Below are positions 19,245-27,326 of a stretch of DNA of 64,000 nucleotides, in pieces; position 1 is the first letter of the stretch, and each line of letters starts with the position of its first letter. The notes beneath the pieces were generated by a model. That model worked only from the letters and a program-made list of their open reading frames with translations, had not been told where the DNA came from and made no database searches. Made by a program: the position numbers and the translations under genes. The stretch comes from an uncultured Clostridia bacterium (lineage in GTDB: Bacteria > Bacillota > Clostridia > TANB77 > CAG-508), in the NCBI GenBank assembly GCA_934167445.1, contig CAKPKJ010000003.1, forward strand, positions 62,001-126,000, in the 5' to 3' direction.

Positions 19245-19520
19245 ATGTATCAATGTAGCAAATATAATAATAATTTAAATGTAACCAGTAAAAAAATAAA
19301 AGAATTACGAATGAAAAATAATTTGTCTCTTTCTGAACTTTCTACTAAGTTAGCTTTAATGGGAATTGATATTTCTAAGCCTTCTTTGCATAAATTAGAA
19401 ACTGGAAAACGAATATTGAAAGAATATGAATTATATGGTTTATCCAAAGTTTTTGGTGTTAGTATGGAATATATTCTTGCTGATTTTATTTCTGAATTAG
19501 ATGCAGATAGTGTCAAATAA
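19245..19520 (+). CDS. Small XRE-family helix-turn-helix regulator
   Basis: 91 residues, almost all one Cro/C1-type HTH domain: IKELRMKNNLSLSELSTKLA, then ISKPSLHKLETGKR as recognition region, and YGLSKVFGVSMEYIL. AAAAGGAG precedes the ATG at 19245; the longer upstream frame has no such site. Divergent from the prepilin-like LRR gene across about 175 bp, so regulation of that gene or of itself is plausible but unproven. The terminator overlaps its last codons. Confidence 0.82.
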   Translation: MYQCSKYNNNLNVTSKKIKELRMKNNLSLSELSTKLALMGIDISKPSLHKLETGKRILKEYELYGLSKVFGVSMEYILADFISELDADSVK

Positions 19521-19543
19521 ATATCGACACTATCTATTTTTTG
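19505..19543 (+). terminator. Terminator overlapping the XRE gene end
   Basis: Perfect 10-bp stem AGATAGTGTC/GACACTATCT (19505-19514 with 19526-19535), then ATTTTTTG. Confidence 0.8.
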
Positions 19544-19648
19544 TATAAGTTATTTCTTTTTTTAAAATCTTCTCCATTTCCCTTGAATTTATTTTGCTTT
19601 TAGTATAAGATAGTGTGTAGATAAAATGAGATTACATAGGAGGATAAT

Positions 19649-20512
19649 ATGCCAAGAAAAACTAAAGAACAAAACGAAAAAGAATTAAAAATTAAAACAG
19701 TAACACCTGCTGAAAAATCAACCAAAAAATCCACTTCTAAGCCTAAAGCAGCAGTCAAAAATTCTACTAGCAAATCTGTAGCTAATAAAACTACTACAAA
19801 AAGTACAACTGCTAAAAAAGCAGCAACTAAAACTACTAAAAAGTCAACTAGTAAAACTACAGCAAAAAAAGCAACTAAAAAAAGCAAAAGTACAACTAAA
19901 GCAGTAGCAAAAAAAGGTGCAAAGCCTCTTGAGACTGTAGAATATTATGATTTGCCTTATCGTTATAATCAAACTGTTGTAAGGCTTTTGGCTCAAACAC
20001 CAACTACCCTATTTATTTATTGGGATATTTCTGATAAAGATAGAAAAGCTTTTGAAGAACAATACGGAGAAAATTTTTTCCAAGAAACCAAACCTATATT
20101 AATTGTTCATAATGATACTTTAAATTACAGTTTTGAAGTTGAAATAAATGACTTTGCCAATAGTTGGTATTTACACGTTGCAGATAGTAAATGTGATTAT
20201 AGAATCGAACTTGGTAGACGTCCTATTGTTAAGAAAGATAAATTGGAGCACACAGATTACATTTATGTAACTACATCTAATGAGTTAGAAGCTCCAAATG
20301 ATAGAATTCTACTTAACAAAGAACAAAAAATGGTTTATTTTAGAAATGTAAAAACAGGTGCTACACAAGAAAAACAATTTGCATCATTGTCATTTATGAG
20401 AAATATGGGAAAAATTTATAATATTTATGATTTCTATAAAACAATTTATAAAAACGAAAATGTTGAAGATATTTATGATTTAGCAAATCCATCTTCTCAC
20501 CCATCTTCATAA
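19649..20512 (+). CDS. DUF4912 protein with Lys/Thr/Ala-rich histone H1-like tail
   Basis: 287 residues. Residues about 15-95 are a low-complexity basic tail built from KKxTTKKxTKK-like units, as in H1-like or nucleic-acid-binding tails. Residues about 100-225 are a DUF4912 domain (LPYRYNQTVVRLLAQTP, LFIYWDISD, SWYLHVADSKCDYRIELG). DUF4912 proteins are frequently encoded beside, or fused to, GH57 glucan enzymes, and here the GH57 gene follows at once. The domain may be carbohydrate-related; the tail could bind nucleic acid or an acidic polymer. No signal peptide. Confidence 0.8.
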   Translation: MPRKTKEQNEKELKIKTVTPAEKSTKKSTSKPKAAVKNSTSKSVANKTTTKSTTAKKAATKTTKKSTSKTTAKKATKKSKSTTKAVAKKGAKPLETVEYYDLPYRYNQTVVRLLAQTPTTLFIYWDISDKDRKAFEEQYGENFFQETKPILIVHNDTLNYSFEVEINDFANSWYLHVADSKCDYRIELGRRPIVKKDKLEHTDYIYVTTSNELEAPNDRILLNKEQKMVYFRNVKTGATQEKQFASLSFMRNMGKIYNIYDFYKTIYKNENVEDIYDLANPSSHPSS

Positions 20513-20537
20513 ATAACTGTATTTTTAATTAGATATA

Positions 20538-20560
20538 GCGACTTATTGTCGCCATTTCTT
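20538..20560 (+). terminator. Weak hairpin between the DUF4912 and GH57 genes
   Basis: Stem GCGAC/GTCGC (20538-20542 with 20548-20552), followed by an interrupted T run. May reduce rather than end transcription into the GH57 gene. Confidence 0.35.
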
Positions 20561-20600
20561 TTTATGTACAATATAAATTCAATAATAAAGGAGATAAACT

Positions 20601-22187
20601 ATGCAAGAGAAAAAAGGATATGTAAGTTTTGTACTTCATGCACATTTACCATTTATCCATCATCCTGAAAGTGATGACTATTTAGAGGAGTCTTGGTTAT
20701 ATGAAGCAATTTCTGAAACTTACTTACCATTACTTAGAAATTTTAAAAAACTAGTAGATGAAGGTGTTGATTTTAGAATCACAATGTCTATGACTCCTCC
20801 TCTGCTTTCAATGTTAGATAACAAATTACTACAAAAAAAATACATTAATTATTTAAAACAATTAATCGAATTATCTGGAAAAGAAATCAAACGTACAGCT
20901 GGAGACGAACGTTTAAATAAACTTTCACATTATTATTATGAACGTTATTCAGATGATTTACATTTATTCAAAGATGTTTTCAAATGTAATATTATACAAG
21001 GTTTTAAGCATTTTCAAGATTTAGGTGTTTTAGAAATTATAACTTGTGGTGCAACACATGGTTATTTCCCTATCCTATATGTAAATGAAAAAACTGTAAA
21101 AGCTCAAATTGCAGTTGGTGTTCAAACTTATGAAAAATATTTTGGCAGAAAGCCTCGCGGTATATGGCTTCCAGAATGTGGTTATGTTCCTGAAGCAGAT
21201 AAATATCTAAAAGAATTTGGTATTGAATATATAATTACAGAATCACACGGAATTTTATATGCAGACCCTACACCTGTTTATGGTACATTTGCTCCTATAG
21301 TTTCTCCTGAAGGTGTTGTAGCTTTTGGACGTGATATTGAATCTTCTAGACAAGTATGGAGTTCAATTAATGGTTATCCAGGTGACTATAATTATCGTGA
21401 ATTTTATCGTGATATTGGTTATGAAGCAGATTATGATTATATCAAGCCATATATTGCACATAATGGTGTTAGAGTTCACACTGGCATAAAATATTATAGA
21501 ATAACTGGTAAAACTGATTTTAAAGATTATTATAATGTGCAATGGGCTAAAGATTCTGCCGAAAGACAAGCTGGACATTTCTTAGATTCTAGAACAAAAC
21601 AAATTAATGATATAGCACCTTATATGGACCACCCACCTATTATTTTATGTCCTTATGATGCAGAACTTTATGGTCATTGGTGGTATGAAGGACCTTACTG
21701 GTTATATATTTTATTTAAGAAAATTTATTATGATGATTGTAATTTTAAGCTTATTACTCCATCAGAATATATTGATAAATATCCAAATATTCAAGTAGCT
21801 TCTCCTTGTCGTTCAAGTTGGGGTGCTAATGGATATAGTGAAGTATGGTTAAATCCTTCAAATGATTATGTACATAGACATTTACATACAGCTGGTGATA
21901 GAATGTGTGAATTGGCTAATTTATACCCTAACGCAAAAGGCCTTAAGAAAAAAGCATTGAATCAATGTGCAAGAGAACTTTTACTTGCTCAAAGCAGTGA
22001 CTGGCTATTTATAATTACAAATGGTACAATGGTTGATTATGCTAAAAAAAGAATAAAAGACCATATTGGACGTTTTACAAAACTTTATTATCAGATTAAA
22101 GATAATAAAATTGATGAAGATTTCCTAAAAGATATTAATAAAAAAGATTGTCTCTTCCCTGATATTGATTATAATATATATGGATAA
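20601..22187 (+). CDS. GH57 family glycoside hydrolase with DUF1957 (1,4-alpha-glucan branching enzyme-like)
   Basis: 528 residues, the usual length of GH57 branching enzymes. The conserved HAHLP lies at 13-17. The probable nucleophile Glu192 is in GIWLPECGY and the acid/base Asp353 in CPYDAELYGHWW. A C-terminal DUF1957 helical domain starts about 400 (SSWGANGYSEVWLNPSND). Known members make alpha-1,6 branches in glycogen; some relatives are amylases, so activity is inferred. Cytosolic. Ribosome-binding site AAAGGAG. Downstream of the DUF4912 gene and probably co-transcribed. Confidence 0.88.
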   Translation: MQEKKGYVSFVLHAHLPFIHHPESDDYLEESWLYEAISETYLPLLRNFKKLVDEGVDFRITMSMTPPLLSMLDNKLLQKKYINYLKQLIELSGKEIKRTAGDERLNKLSHYYYERYSDDLHLFKDVFKCNIIQGFKHFQDLGVLEIITCGATHGYFPILYVNEKTVKAQIAVGVQTYEKYFGRKPRGIWLPECGYVPEADKYLKEFGIEYIITESHGILYADPTPVYGTFAPIVSPEGVVAFGRDIESSRQVWSSINGYPGDYNYREFYRDIGYEADYDYIKPYIAHNGVRVHTGIKYYRITGKTDFKDYYNVQWAKDSAERQAGHFLDSRTKQINDIAPYMDHPPIILCPYDAELYGHWWYEGPYWLYILFKKIYYDDCNFKLITPSEYIDKYPNIQVASPCRSSWGANGYSEVWLNPSNDYVHRHLHTAGDRMCELANLYPNAKGLKKKALNQCARELLLAQSSDWLFIITNGTMVDYAKKRIKDHIGRFTKLYYQIKDNKIDEDFLKDINKKDCLFPDIDYNIYG

Positions 22188-22194
22188 TATGATA

Positions 22195-22248
22195 AAAAAC
22201 AATACATAGTATTTACTTTTAACAAGTAAAATAATATGTATTGTTTTT
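22195..22248 (+). terminator. Terminator of the GH57 gene
   Basis: 13-bp outer stem AAAAACAATACAT/ATGTATTGTTTTT plus an inner stem TTTACTT/AAGTAAA, ending in a T-rich run. Confidence 0.75.
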
Positions 22249-22365
22249 ATTTTATAAAATCTATTATTTTTTTATACAAGTTACTCTTTTTTATTTCTTA
22301 TCATACTATAATGTATAACTTTTACTTATTTAGTAGATACTATTTTTATTAGGAGGAGATTTTTG

Positions 22366-23229
22366 ATGAAATCATTATGTATAAAAACAAATAATTCTAA
22401 ATTGCTCCAATATCTACTAAATGAATTAAAACACTTTGAATTATCTAGTATCTGCTTTTCTTTACGTAAATTTAAACATTATAATAATATTATTATTCAC
22501 TACAATGGCGTTGATAATTCTGCATTTTTAAATAAAATTTCATATATTTTAACAATCATGATTATAGATGAACTTGAAGAAACTTTTTTAAAAGACTTTC
22601 TTAATCAAAATTACTTCTATTTTGATTTTAATGAAAAAAATGAAATATTAGAATTGTTTTTTGATATTTCCGCTGAAGATTTTACAAATCTCTTTGAGAA
22701 AAAATTTAATATTATATATCATAAAATTTATGAATATTTATCTTGTAACAAGTCACTCTTTTTATCTGGTTTTATATATTTTAGATTGCAAGATTATTTC
22801 AAATTACTAGATAATTTGCTTTCAAGAGCTGTTAATAGTTTTGTTGTTGAAAAAGAATATATGGAATTTATTTCGCTTCTTAAATTATATGTTAACTCTC
22901 AACCCCCAACTTGCAGTTCGGTTCATATTATTTATTCATCATCTGAATGTTTGTTATTAGATGAAGACAAACAAATTATAGATATTTATAATTATAAATT
23001 AGATGCTAAATATTTAAGTGATATTTCTTTTTCAACAAATGATTATACTTTAAATACCTTGCTAAATATTCTACCAGAGAAAATCTATATTCATATAGTT
23101 GATTCCTATTTCGACGAATTTTTAAATACTCTTCGACAAATATTTGAAGATAGAATAATTATTTGTGCTGATTGTAATATCTGTAAACCATATAAAAATC
23201 AAACTGGTACTACTACAAAAAAAGTCTAA
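22366..23229 (+). CDS. ytxC: YtxC-like sporulation protein
   Basis: 287 residues resembling the putative sporulation protein YtxC: the central block FLSGFIYFRLQDYFKLLDNL with SFVVEKEYMEFISLLKLYV is the family's most recognisable part, followed by a C-terminal IHIVDSYFDEFLNTLRQIF. AGGAGG lies 9 bases before the ATG at 22366; a TTG three bases earlier is less likely. Molecular role is unknown in the family. Single gene with a strong terminator. Confidence 0.75.
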   Translation: MKSLCIKTNNSKLLQYLLNELKHFELSSICFSLRKFKHYNNIIIHYNGVDNSAFLNKISYILTIMIIDELEETFLKDFLNQNYFYFDFNEKNEILELFFDISAEDFTNLFEKKFNIIYHKIYEYLSCNKSLFLSGFIYFRLQDYFKLLDNLLSRAVNSFVVEKEYMEFISLLKLYVNSQPPTCSSVHIIYSSSECLLLDEDKQIIDIYNYKLDAKYLSDISFSTNDYTLNTLLNILPEKIYIHIVDSYFDEFLNTLRQIFEDRIIICADCNICKPYKNQTGTTTKKV

Positions 23230-23270
23230 ATCTGAGAAAAGCCAATTTAGCTTTTTCAGATTTAGACTTT
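23221..23270. terminator. Strong bidirectional terminator between ytxC and a convergent gene
   Basis: About 21-bp nearly perfect stem (23221-23242 with 23250-23270) overlapping the ytxC stop region, with A/T runs on both sides. Confidence 0.85.
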
Positions 23271-23329
23271 TTAATTTATATATTATCTTTACATTTCTAA
23301 TTTATGGTTTTCTATATAAATCTTATATT

Positions 23330-24106
23330 TTATGATAATGTATTTATGGCATCTTCTAGTCCTGGTAATATAGCATTTACTAGTTCATCATCTGAAACAA
23401 TTTTCCATTTATTGTCTACTTTTACAGCATTTATAGTTTTTTCGTTTGTTGTTGTTTGGATTTCTTCATTTTTTAATTCTTCTAAGAAATATTGTTGGAA
23501 ATCTTGTTCAGAAATATTTTCTGTTTTTCCGTTTCCAATAGCTTCTTTCGCTGCATTTAAAGCTCTTTTAGCGTAATTGTTTACTACTGTTTGGAAATCT
23601 TTATTTCTTACTTCAACTACTATTGTTGCTTTATCTTTTTCTTGAGTTACCTTTTTGATATTCCAAGATAATTTTTCAAATAGTAATTTTTGTGCTTCTG
23701 CATCCAATGCTGTATCTGTTAATTCTGTTTCATCTCCACTTAGATATTCTTGTGCTTTATCAAAATTACCAGCTCTTAAGTTTGTTAACAATCCATCTAA
23801 TGATTTTTTAGGATCACTAGAAACTACAATCATAACTGTTAATACAGCAATAATTGCTATAACAACTAATGCAACTATTGTTGTTGGTACCCAAGATTTT
23901 TTCTTTCCTTCTGTTTTCTTGTCTTTTTTATTTTTTTTCTTCACTTCTTTATTTTGGGATTTACTTATTTTATCAACTTCCTTAGCATTTACTTTTTCAA
24001 ATTTTGCTTCGTTTTTTACTTCTGGTTGTTTTGCTTTTTCTTCAACTTTTTTTTCAACCTTTTCTACATTTTCTGGTTTTTTGGTTTCTTTTTTGTTTTC
24101 GTCCAT
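23330..24106 (-). CDS. Single-pass membrane protein with extracytoplasmic NTF2-like domain, unknown function
   Basis: 258 residues. Residues 1-72 are a very charged Lys/Glu-rich cytoplasmic region. One transmembrane helix follows (about 73-95, VPTTIVALVVIAIIAVLTVM), then a C-terminal domain (about 100-255) with SLDGLLTNLRAGNFDKAQEYLSG and a final DNKWKIVSDDELV. The latter pattern is typical of DUF4878/DUF5105-like lumazine-binding folds. AAGGAG precedes the ATG. Monocistronic. No specific function can be given. Confidence 0.75.
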   Translation of the reverse strand: MDENKKETKKPENVEKVEKKVEEKAKQPEVKNEAKFEKVNAKEVDKISKSQNKEVKKKNKKDKKTEGKKKSWVPTTIVALVVIAIIAVLTVMIVVSSDPKKSLDGLLTNLRAGNFDKAQEYLSGDETELTDTALDAEAQKLLFEKLSWNIKKVTQEKDKATIVVEVRNKDFQTVVNNYAKRALNAAKEAIGNGKTENISEQDFQQYFLEELKNEEIQTTTNEKTINAVKVDNKWKIVSDDELVNAILPGLEDAINTLS

Positions 24107-24244
24107 TTATAACCACTCCTTAAATTCTATTAATACTTGTATTATATATTAATTATTACCTTTTTTCAATCTTTTTTGCAAATTTTTTAAAATTCAAACT
24201 ATTAATAAATTTAAGAAGTAAAAAACAACATATATTATTTTTTA

Positions 24245-25180
24245 TTATAAAGATTGATTTATTCCTCTTGCAACTATTTCTTTCATATTTTCTATTAAAT
24301 CATCAATTTCTTTTGGCGTTACTATTAAGTTAAAGTCACTTGGAACTAATGCTTGTTTTATTTCTTCATAATTATCATTTTCTTTCAGTTTATTTAAATA
24401 TTCATTTGATTTTGCTTCATCTTGCAATTTTTCTATAAATAAATTCAAGCTATCATTTACAAGTACTGCAGTTTCAACAACTGTTGGTATTCCTATTGCA
24501 ATTACTGGTACACCTAAAGTATTTATACTTAACTCGCTTCGTTTATTTCCAACACCAGCTCCTGGAACTATACCAGTATCTGATAATTGCACTGTACTAC
24601 TTATTCTTTCTATACTTCTTGAAGCCAGCGCATCTATAACTATTATTAGTTTAGGCTTTGTGTTTTCTACAACTCCTTTTAATATTTCTAATGTCTCAAT
24701 TCCTGTTGTTCCTAATACTCCTGGTGCTATTGCACTTACCATTCTTGTTCCTTCTTTTACATATTGTGGCATATAGTTAATAATATGGCGTGTAACTTCT
24801 ATTTCATTTATTACCTTTGGTCCTAGACTATCTGGCGTAACATATATATTTCCAAGTCCTACAACAAGTACCTCTCCTTGATGACTTATATGTTCATTTA
24901 ACATTCCTTTCAGTTCTTTTGTTATGGTATCTGCTGCTTGTTGTAATTCTTTCTCTTGAATTATTTTTAAATCTTTTATATCTATTGTTATATATGTGCC
25001 AATTGGTTTTCCAATTGCTTTTTCTCCACTTTCATTTATTATTTTTACTTTTTCTACTTTTATTTTATCTGTAATATCTTCAACTTCGCTTGTAATACCA
25101 TCAATTTCTCCTTTAGCATCATTGGCTTTTTGATATATTTCTCTTCTTTCTGATGCTAGGTCTGTTCTAAAATTATACAT
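24245..25180 (-). CDS. gpr: GPR germination endopeptidase
   Basis: Protease that starts degradation of small acid-soluble spore proteins at germination. 311 residues, starting MYNFRTDLASE, which matches the N-terminal propeptide region of the family. Conserved stretches include VGLGNIYVTPDSLGPKV, SAIAPGVLGTTGIET, the region IIVIDALASRSIERIS and GIVPGAGVGNKR. A longer frame would start with TTG inside the GGAGG ribosome-binding site itself, so 25180 is chosen. Made in the forespore as a zymogen in characterised species. Confidence 0.95.
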   Translation of the reverse strand: MYNFRTDLASERREIYQKANDAKGEIDGITSEVEDITDKIKVEKVKIINESGEKAIGKPIGTYITIDIKDLKIIQEKELQQAADTITKELKGMLNEHISHQGEVLVVGLGNIYVTPDSLGPKVINEIEVTRHIINYMPQYVKEGTRMVSAIAPGVLGTTGIETLEILKGVVENTKPKLIIVIDALASRSIERISSTVQLSDTGIVPGAGVGNKRSELSINTLGVPVIAIGIPTVVETAVLVNDSLNLFIEKLQDEAKSNEYLNKLKENDNYEEIKQALVPSDFNLIVTPKEIDDLIENMKEIVARGINQSL

Positions 25181-25261
25181 ATTTTCCTCCAATATTTATT
25201 AAGTTTGTTACATATATTTTTAGAACTTTTTAGATATTTTATACAAAAAATAATGAAAATA

Positions 25262-25804
25262 TTATCTTTCTTCACTTATTAATGTTTCTTTTTTGTGTGT
25301 TTGCTTTGCTTCTACACACATTTTAAACTGTTTTAATAGTTCAATTTGTCTGGCTGTAAAATTTTCACTTTGTTGGTTTAATAAATCTTCTATATATTGT
25401 GCAATTAGATGACTTTCCCCTTTTGCTATTTTACTTTGTATATTTAATTTTACATCATTAAGTCCAATAGCCGATCCATTTTCTGAATCATCTAATATAA
25501 AATTTTGATTATTTCTATTATTTTTTTGTATAGCTGCATATTTTTTACTTCTCTCTTCGCCTAAAATAGTTAATACTTCCGCATTTGCAATACCTTCTAT
25601 TTGTGCAATTTCTTCATATGCTATTTCTTTTTGATTTAATCTCGAAATTCTTTCTCTTTGTTTTCCTTCCTCTATACCTTTTCTTAAAATTATTGCTAAT
25701 ACATCCACTTCTGATATTCCAAACTTTTTAGCAATTTCTGATTCGCTTTCATCATTATTATAAGCCTCTATAATCCTTTTAATGTCTGTTGGTTTTCTTC
25801 TCAT
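25262..25804 (-). CDS. HTH-repeat protein paralogue (two degenerate HTH units)
   Basis: 180 residues. Two helix-turn-helix-like units (IIEAYNNDESESEIAKKFGI and ISRLNQKEIAYEEIAQIEGI, each followed by a second helix) stand before a C-terminal domain. That domain (KIAKGESHLIAQYIEDLL through QIELLKQFKMCVEAKQ, ending KKETLISEER) is clearly related to the C-terminus of the preceding gene product. AAAGGAG sets the start at 25804, 24 bases after the upstream stop. Function unknown; probably a DNA-binding partner or competitor of the larger paralogue. Confidence 0.75.
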   Translation of the reverse strand: MRRKPTDIKRIIEAYNNDESESEIAKKFGISEVDVLAIILRKGIEEGKQRERISRLNQKEIAYEEIAQIEGIANAEVLTILGEERSKKYAAIQKNNRNNQNFILDDSENGSAIGLNDVKLNIQSKIAKGESHLIAQYIEDLLNQQSENFTARQIELLKQFKMCVEAKQTHKKETLISEER

Positions 25805-25828
25805 ATTTTCTCCTTTATCTTTCCGCAT

Positions 25829-27016
25829 TTATCTCTCTTCTTCATTATCAAGCAGATTCTTTTTTTCTTCCATTAAAGTTTCTCTATCGCTTTTTTCCAT
25901 CCTAGTTTTAGCAAAAGATATCACATTTTTATATTTTAATATTAATTCAAAATCTTCTTTTGAAAAGCTTTTAGGTCTTACTTCAAGTATTTTGTCAATA
26001 TAACTTTCAATCGCCTTTCTATTTCCTGATTCTATTTTATCTCTTAATACCGCCCATATTGTTCTTCTTTCAGATTTGGCCATTAATTCTTCGTTATCTT
26101 CCACTTCCTGGTGTTGCTTTTCGTTCAATGTTTTCCTTTTTTTGACTTTTCCAGCTTTCACTAATTGTGTAATATCTCGTGTTATCGTTGTTCTAGATAC
26201 GCCTTCGCTCTCTGCAATATCTTTAATTCTCATTCCTTTATTATACAGTGAAATAATTCTTTCTCTTCTTTCTTCTATTTCCTGGTAATGCTTTTCTTTC
26301 AACGTTCCTTGCTTTTTGACTCTTCCAGCTTTCATTAATTGTTCTATATCGTTTGCTATTGTTGTCATCGATACGCCTTCGCTCTCTGCAATATCTTTAA
26401 TGCTCATTCCATTATCATACAGTGGAATAATTCTTTCTCTTCTTTCTTCCATTTCCTGGTGTTGCTTTTCGTTCAATGTTTTCCTTTTTTTGACTTTTCC
26501 AGCTTTCAATAATCGTTTTATATCTTTTGATATTGTTGGTATCAATACGCCCTCAATCTCTGCAATATCTTTAATTCTCATTCCTTTATTATACAGTGAA
26601 ATAATTCTTTCCCTTCTTTCTTCTATTTCCTGGTGTTGCTTTTCTTTAAACGTTTCTTGCTTTTTGACTCTTCCAGCTTTCATTAATTGTTCTATATCGT
26701 TTGCTATTGTTGGCATCGATACGCCTTCGCTCTCTGCAATATCTTTAATGCTCATTCCATTATCATACAGTGGAATAATTCTTTCTCTTCTTTCTTCCAT
26801 TTCCTGGTATCGCTTTTCTTTAAACGGTTTCTTTCTTTTGACTTTCCCAGCTTTCACTAATTGTGTAATATCTCGTGTTATCGTTGTTGTAGATACGCCT
26901 TCGCTCTCTGCAATATCTTTAATTTTCATTTCATTATTGTACAGTGAAATAATTCTTTCTCTTCTTTTTTGTGCTTGATCTTGTATTTTCTCCCTCTCGC
27001 TTTTTCTTTTGATCAT
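25829..27016 (-). CDS. Protein with five tandem 58-residue HTH repeats
   Basis: 395 residues: a 17-residue basic start, five 58-residue units (residues 18-307) and an 88-residue C-terminal domain shared with the next gene. Each unit is RRERII.LY....IKDIAE.EGV, a recognition helix, then LVKAGKVKK and a charged linker. Recognition helices run TITRDITQLV, TIANDIEQLM, TISKDIKRLL, TIANDIEQLM, TITRDITQLV, an A-B-C-B-A order. GAGGGG lies 8 bases before the ATG. It resembles resolvase or sigma-like HTH_23/38 helices without any catalytic domain. A sequence-specific DNA-binding role is likely; the biological role is unknown. Confidence 0.8.
   Translation of the reverse strand: MIKRKSEREKIQDQAQKRRERIISLYNNEMKIKDIAESEGVSTTTITRDITQLVKAGKVKRKKPFKEKRYQEMEERRERIIPLYDNGMSIKDIAESEGVSMPTIANDIEQLMKAGRVKKQETFKEKQHQEIEERRERIISLYNKGMRIKDIAEIEGVLIPTISKDIKRLLKAGKVKKRKTLNEKQHQEMEERRERIIPLYDNGMSIKDIAESEGVSMTTIANDIEQLMKAGRVKKQGTLKEKHYQEIEERRERIISLYNKGMRIKDIAESEGVSRTTITRDITQLVKAGKVKKRKTLNEKQHQEVEDNEELMAKSERRTIWAVLRDKIESGNRKAIESYIDKILEVRPKSFSKEDFELILKYKNVISFAKTRMEKSDRETLMEEKKNLLDNEEER
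26096..26965 (-). repeat. Five in-frame 174-bp tandem repeats encoding HTH units
   Basis: Units at 26792-26965, 26618-26791, 26444-26617, 26270-26443 and 26096-26269. They are highly similar at DNA level, with units 2 and 4 and units 3 and 5 most alike. The repeats encode the HTH modules of the surrounding gene. Confidence 0.88.
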
Positions 27017-27033
27017 AACTTTTACCCCTCTTT

Positions 27034-27150
27034 TTATCTTTCTTCTGTTATTTCTCTTCTTGTTTTTGAGTGAATTTCTCTATTTTTCATTTCCATTGCT
27101 TCAATAAAATTTTCTAACTCTTCTCTCTGATTTCTTTGTAAGTACTTTTT
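27034..27150 (-). pseudogene. Remnant of a third HTH-family C-terminal domain
   Basis: An open stretch of 38 codons just upstream of the five-repeat gene encodes YLQRNQREELENFIEAM and ends TRREITEER. This resembles the C-terminal ends of the two downstream paralogues (QIELLKQFKMCVEAKQ ... KETLISEER and ...NEEER). It has no supported start and is preceded in frame by a stop (27151-27153). It could instead be chance or a short leader peptide. Confidence 0.4.
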
Positions 27151-27210
27151 TTATTCCAGACAATTATAATATATTCTTTTGAAATCACTTAACATAATTA
27201 TTTTACCACT

Positions 27211-27230
27211 TTTTGCAAGTTTTTGCAAGT
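27211..27230. repeat. Two adjacent copies of TTTTGCAAGT
   Basis: An exact 10-bp direct repeat in the otherwise gene-free stretch 27151-27253, upstream of the HTH-repeat genes and downstream of uvrA. Spacing of one helical turn suits repeated protein contacts on one DNA face. A TATAAT-like -10 for the HTH genes lies about 50 bp further toward them. Confidence 0.5.
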
Positions 27231-27253
27231 TCTGCTGATGTTATCTGCATTTT

Positions 27254-27292
27254 AAAAAATGGAAAGTAATTTCTTATCGCTTTCCATTTTTT
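27254..27292 (-). terminator. uvrA terminator
   Basis: Perfect 13-bp stem AAAAAATGGAAAG/CTTTCCATTTTTT (27254-27266 with 27280-27292), T run following on the minus strand. Confidence 0.82.
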
Positions 27293-27326
27293 ACATCATC
27301 TTATTTGATTTTATATTTCTATAATA

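Noticed and set aside
19600..19887. Minus-strand hydrophobic frame opposite the DUF4912 gene
   Set aside because: Produced by reading the Lys/Thr/Ala repeats backwards; no ribosome-binding site.
25181..25261. SigG-type promoter before gpr
   Set aside because: A GTATA-like -35 is present, but no acceptable -10 at the right distance could be seen.
26096..26965. Tandem repeats as a CRISPR array
   Set aside because: Unit of 174 bp with no spacers, in frame, and encoding HTH modules.
26316..26978. 220-codon plus-strand frame opposite the HTH repeats
   Set aside because: Its regular repeats mirror the HTH units; no ribosome-binding site, and the minus frame has clear domain structure.
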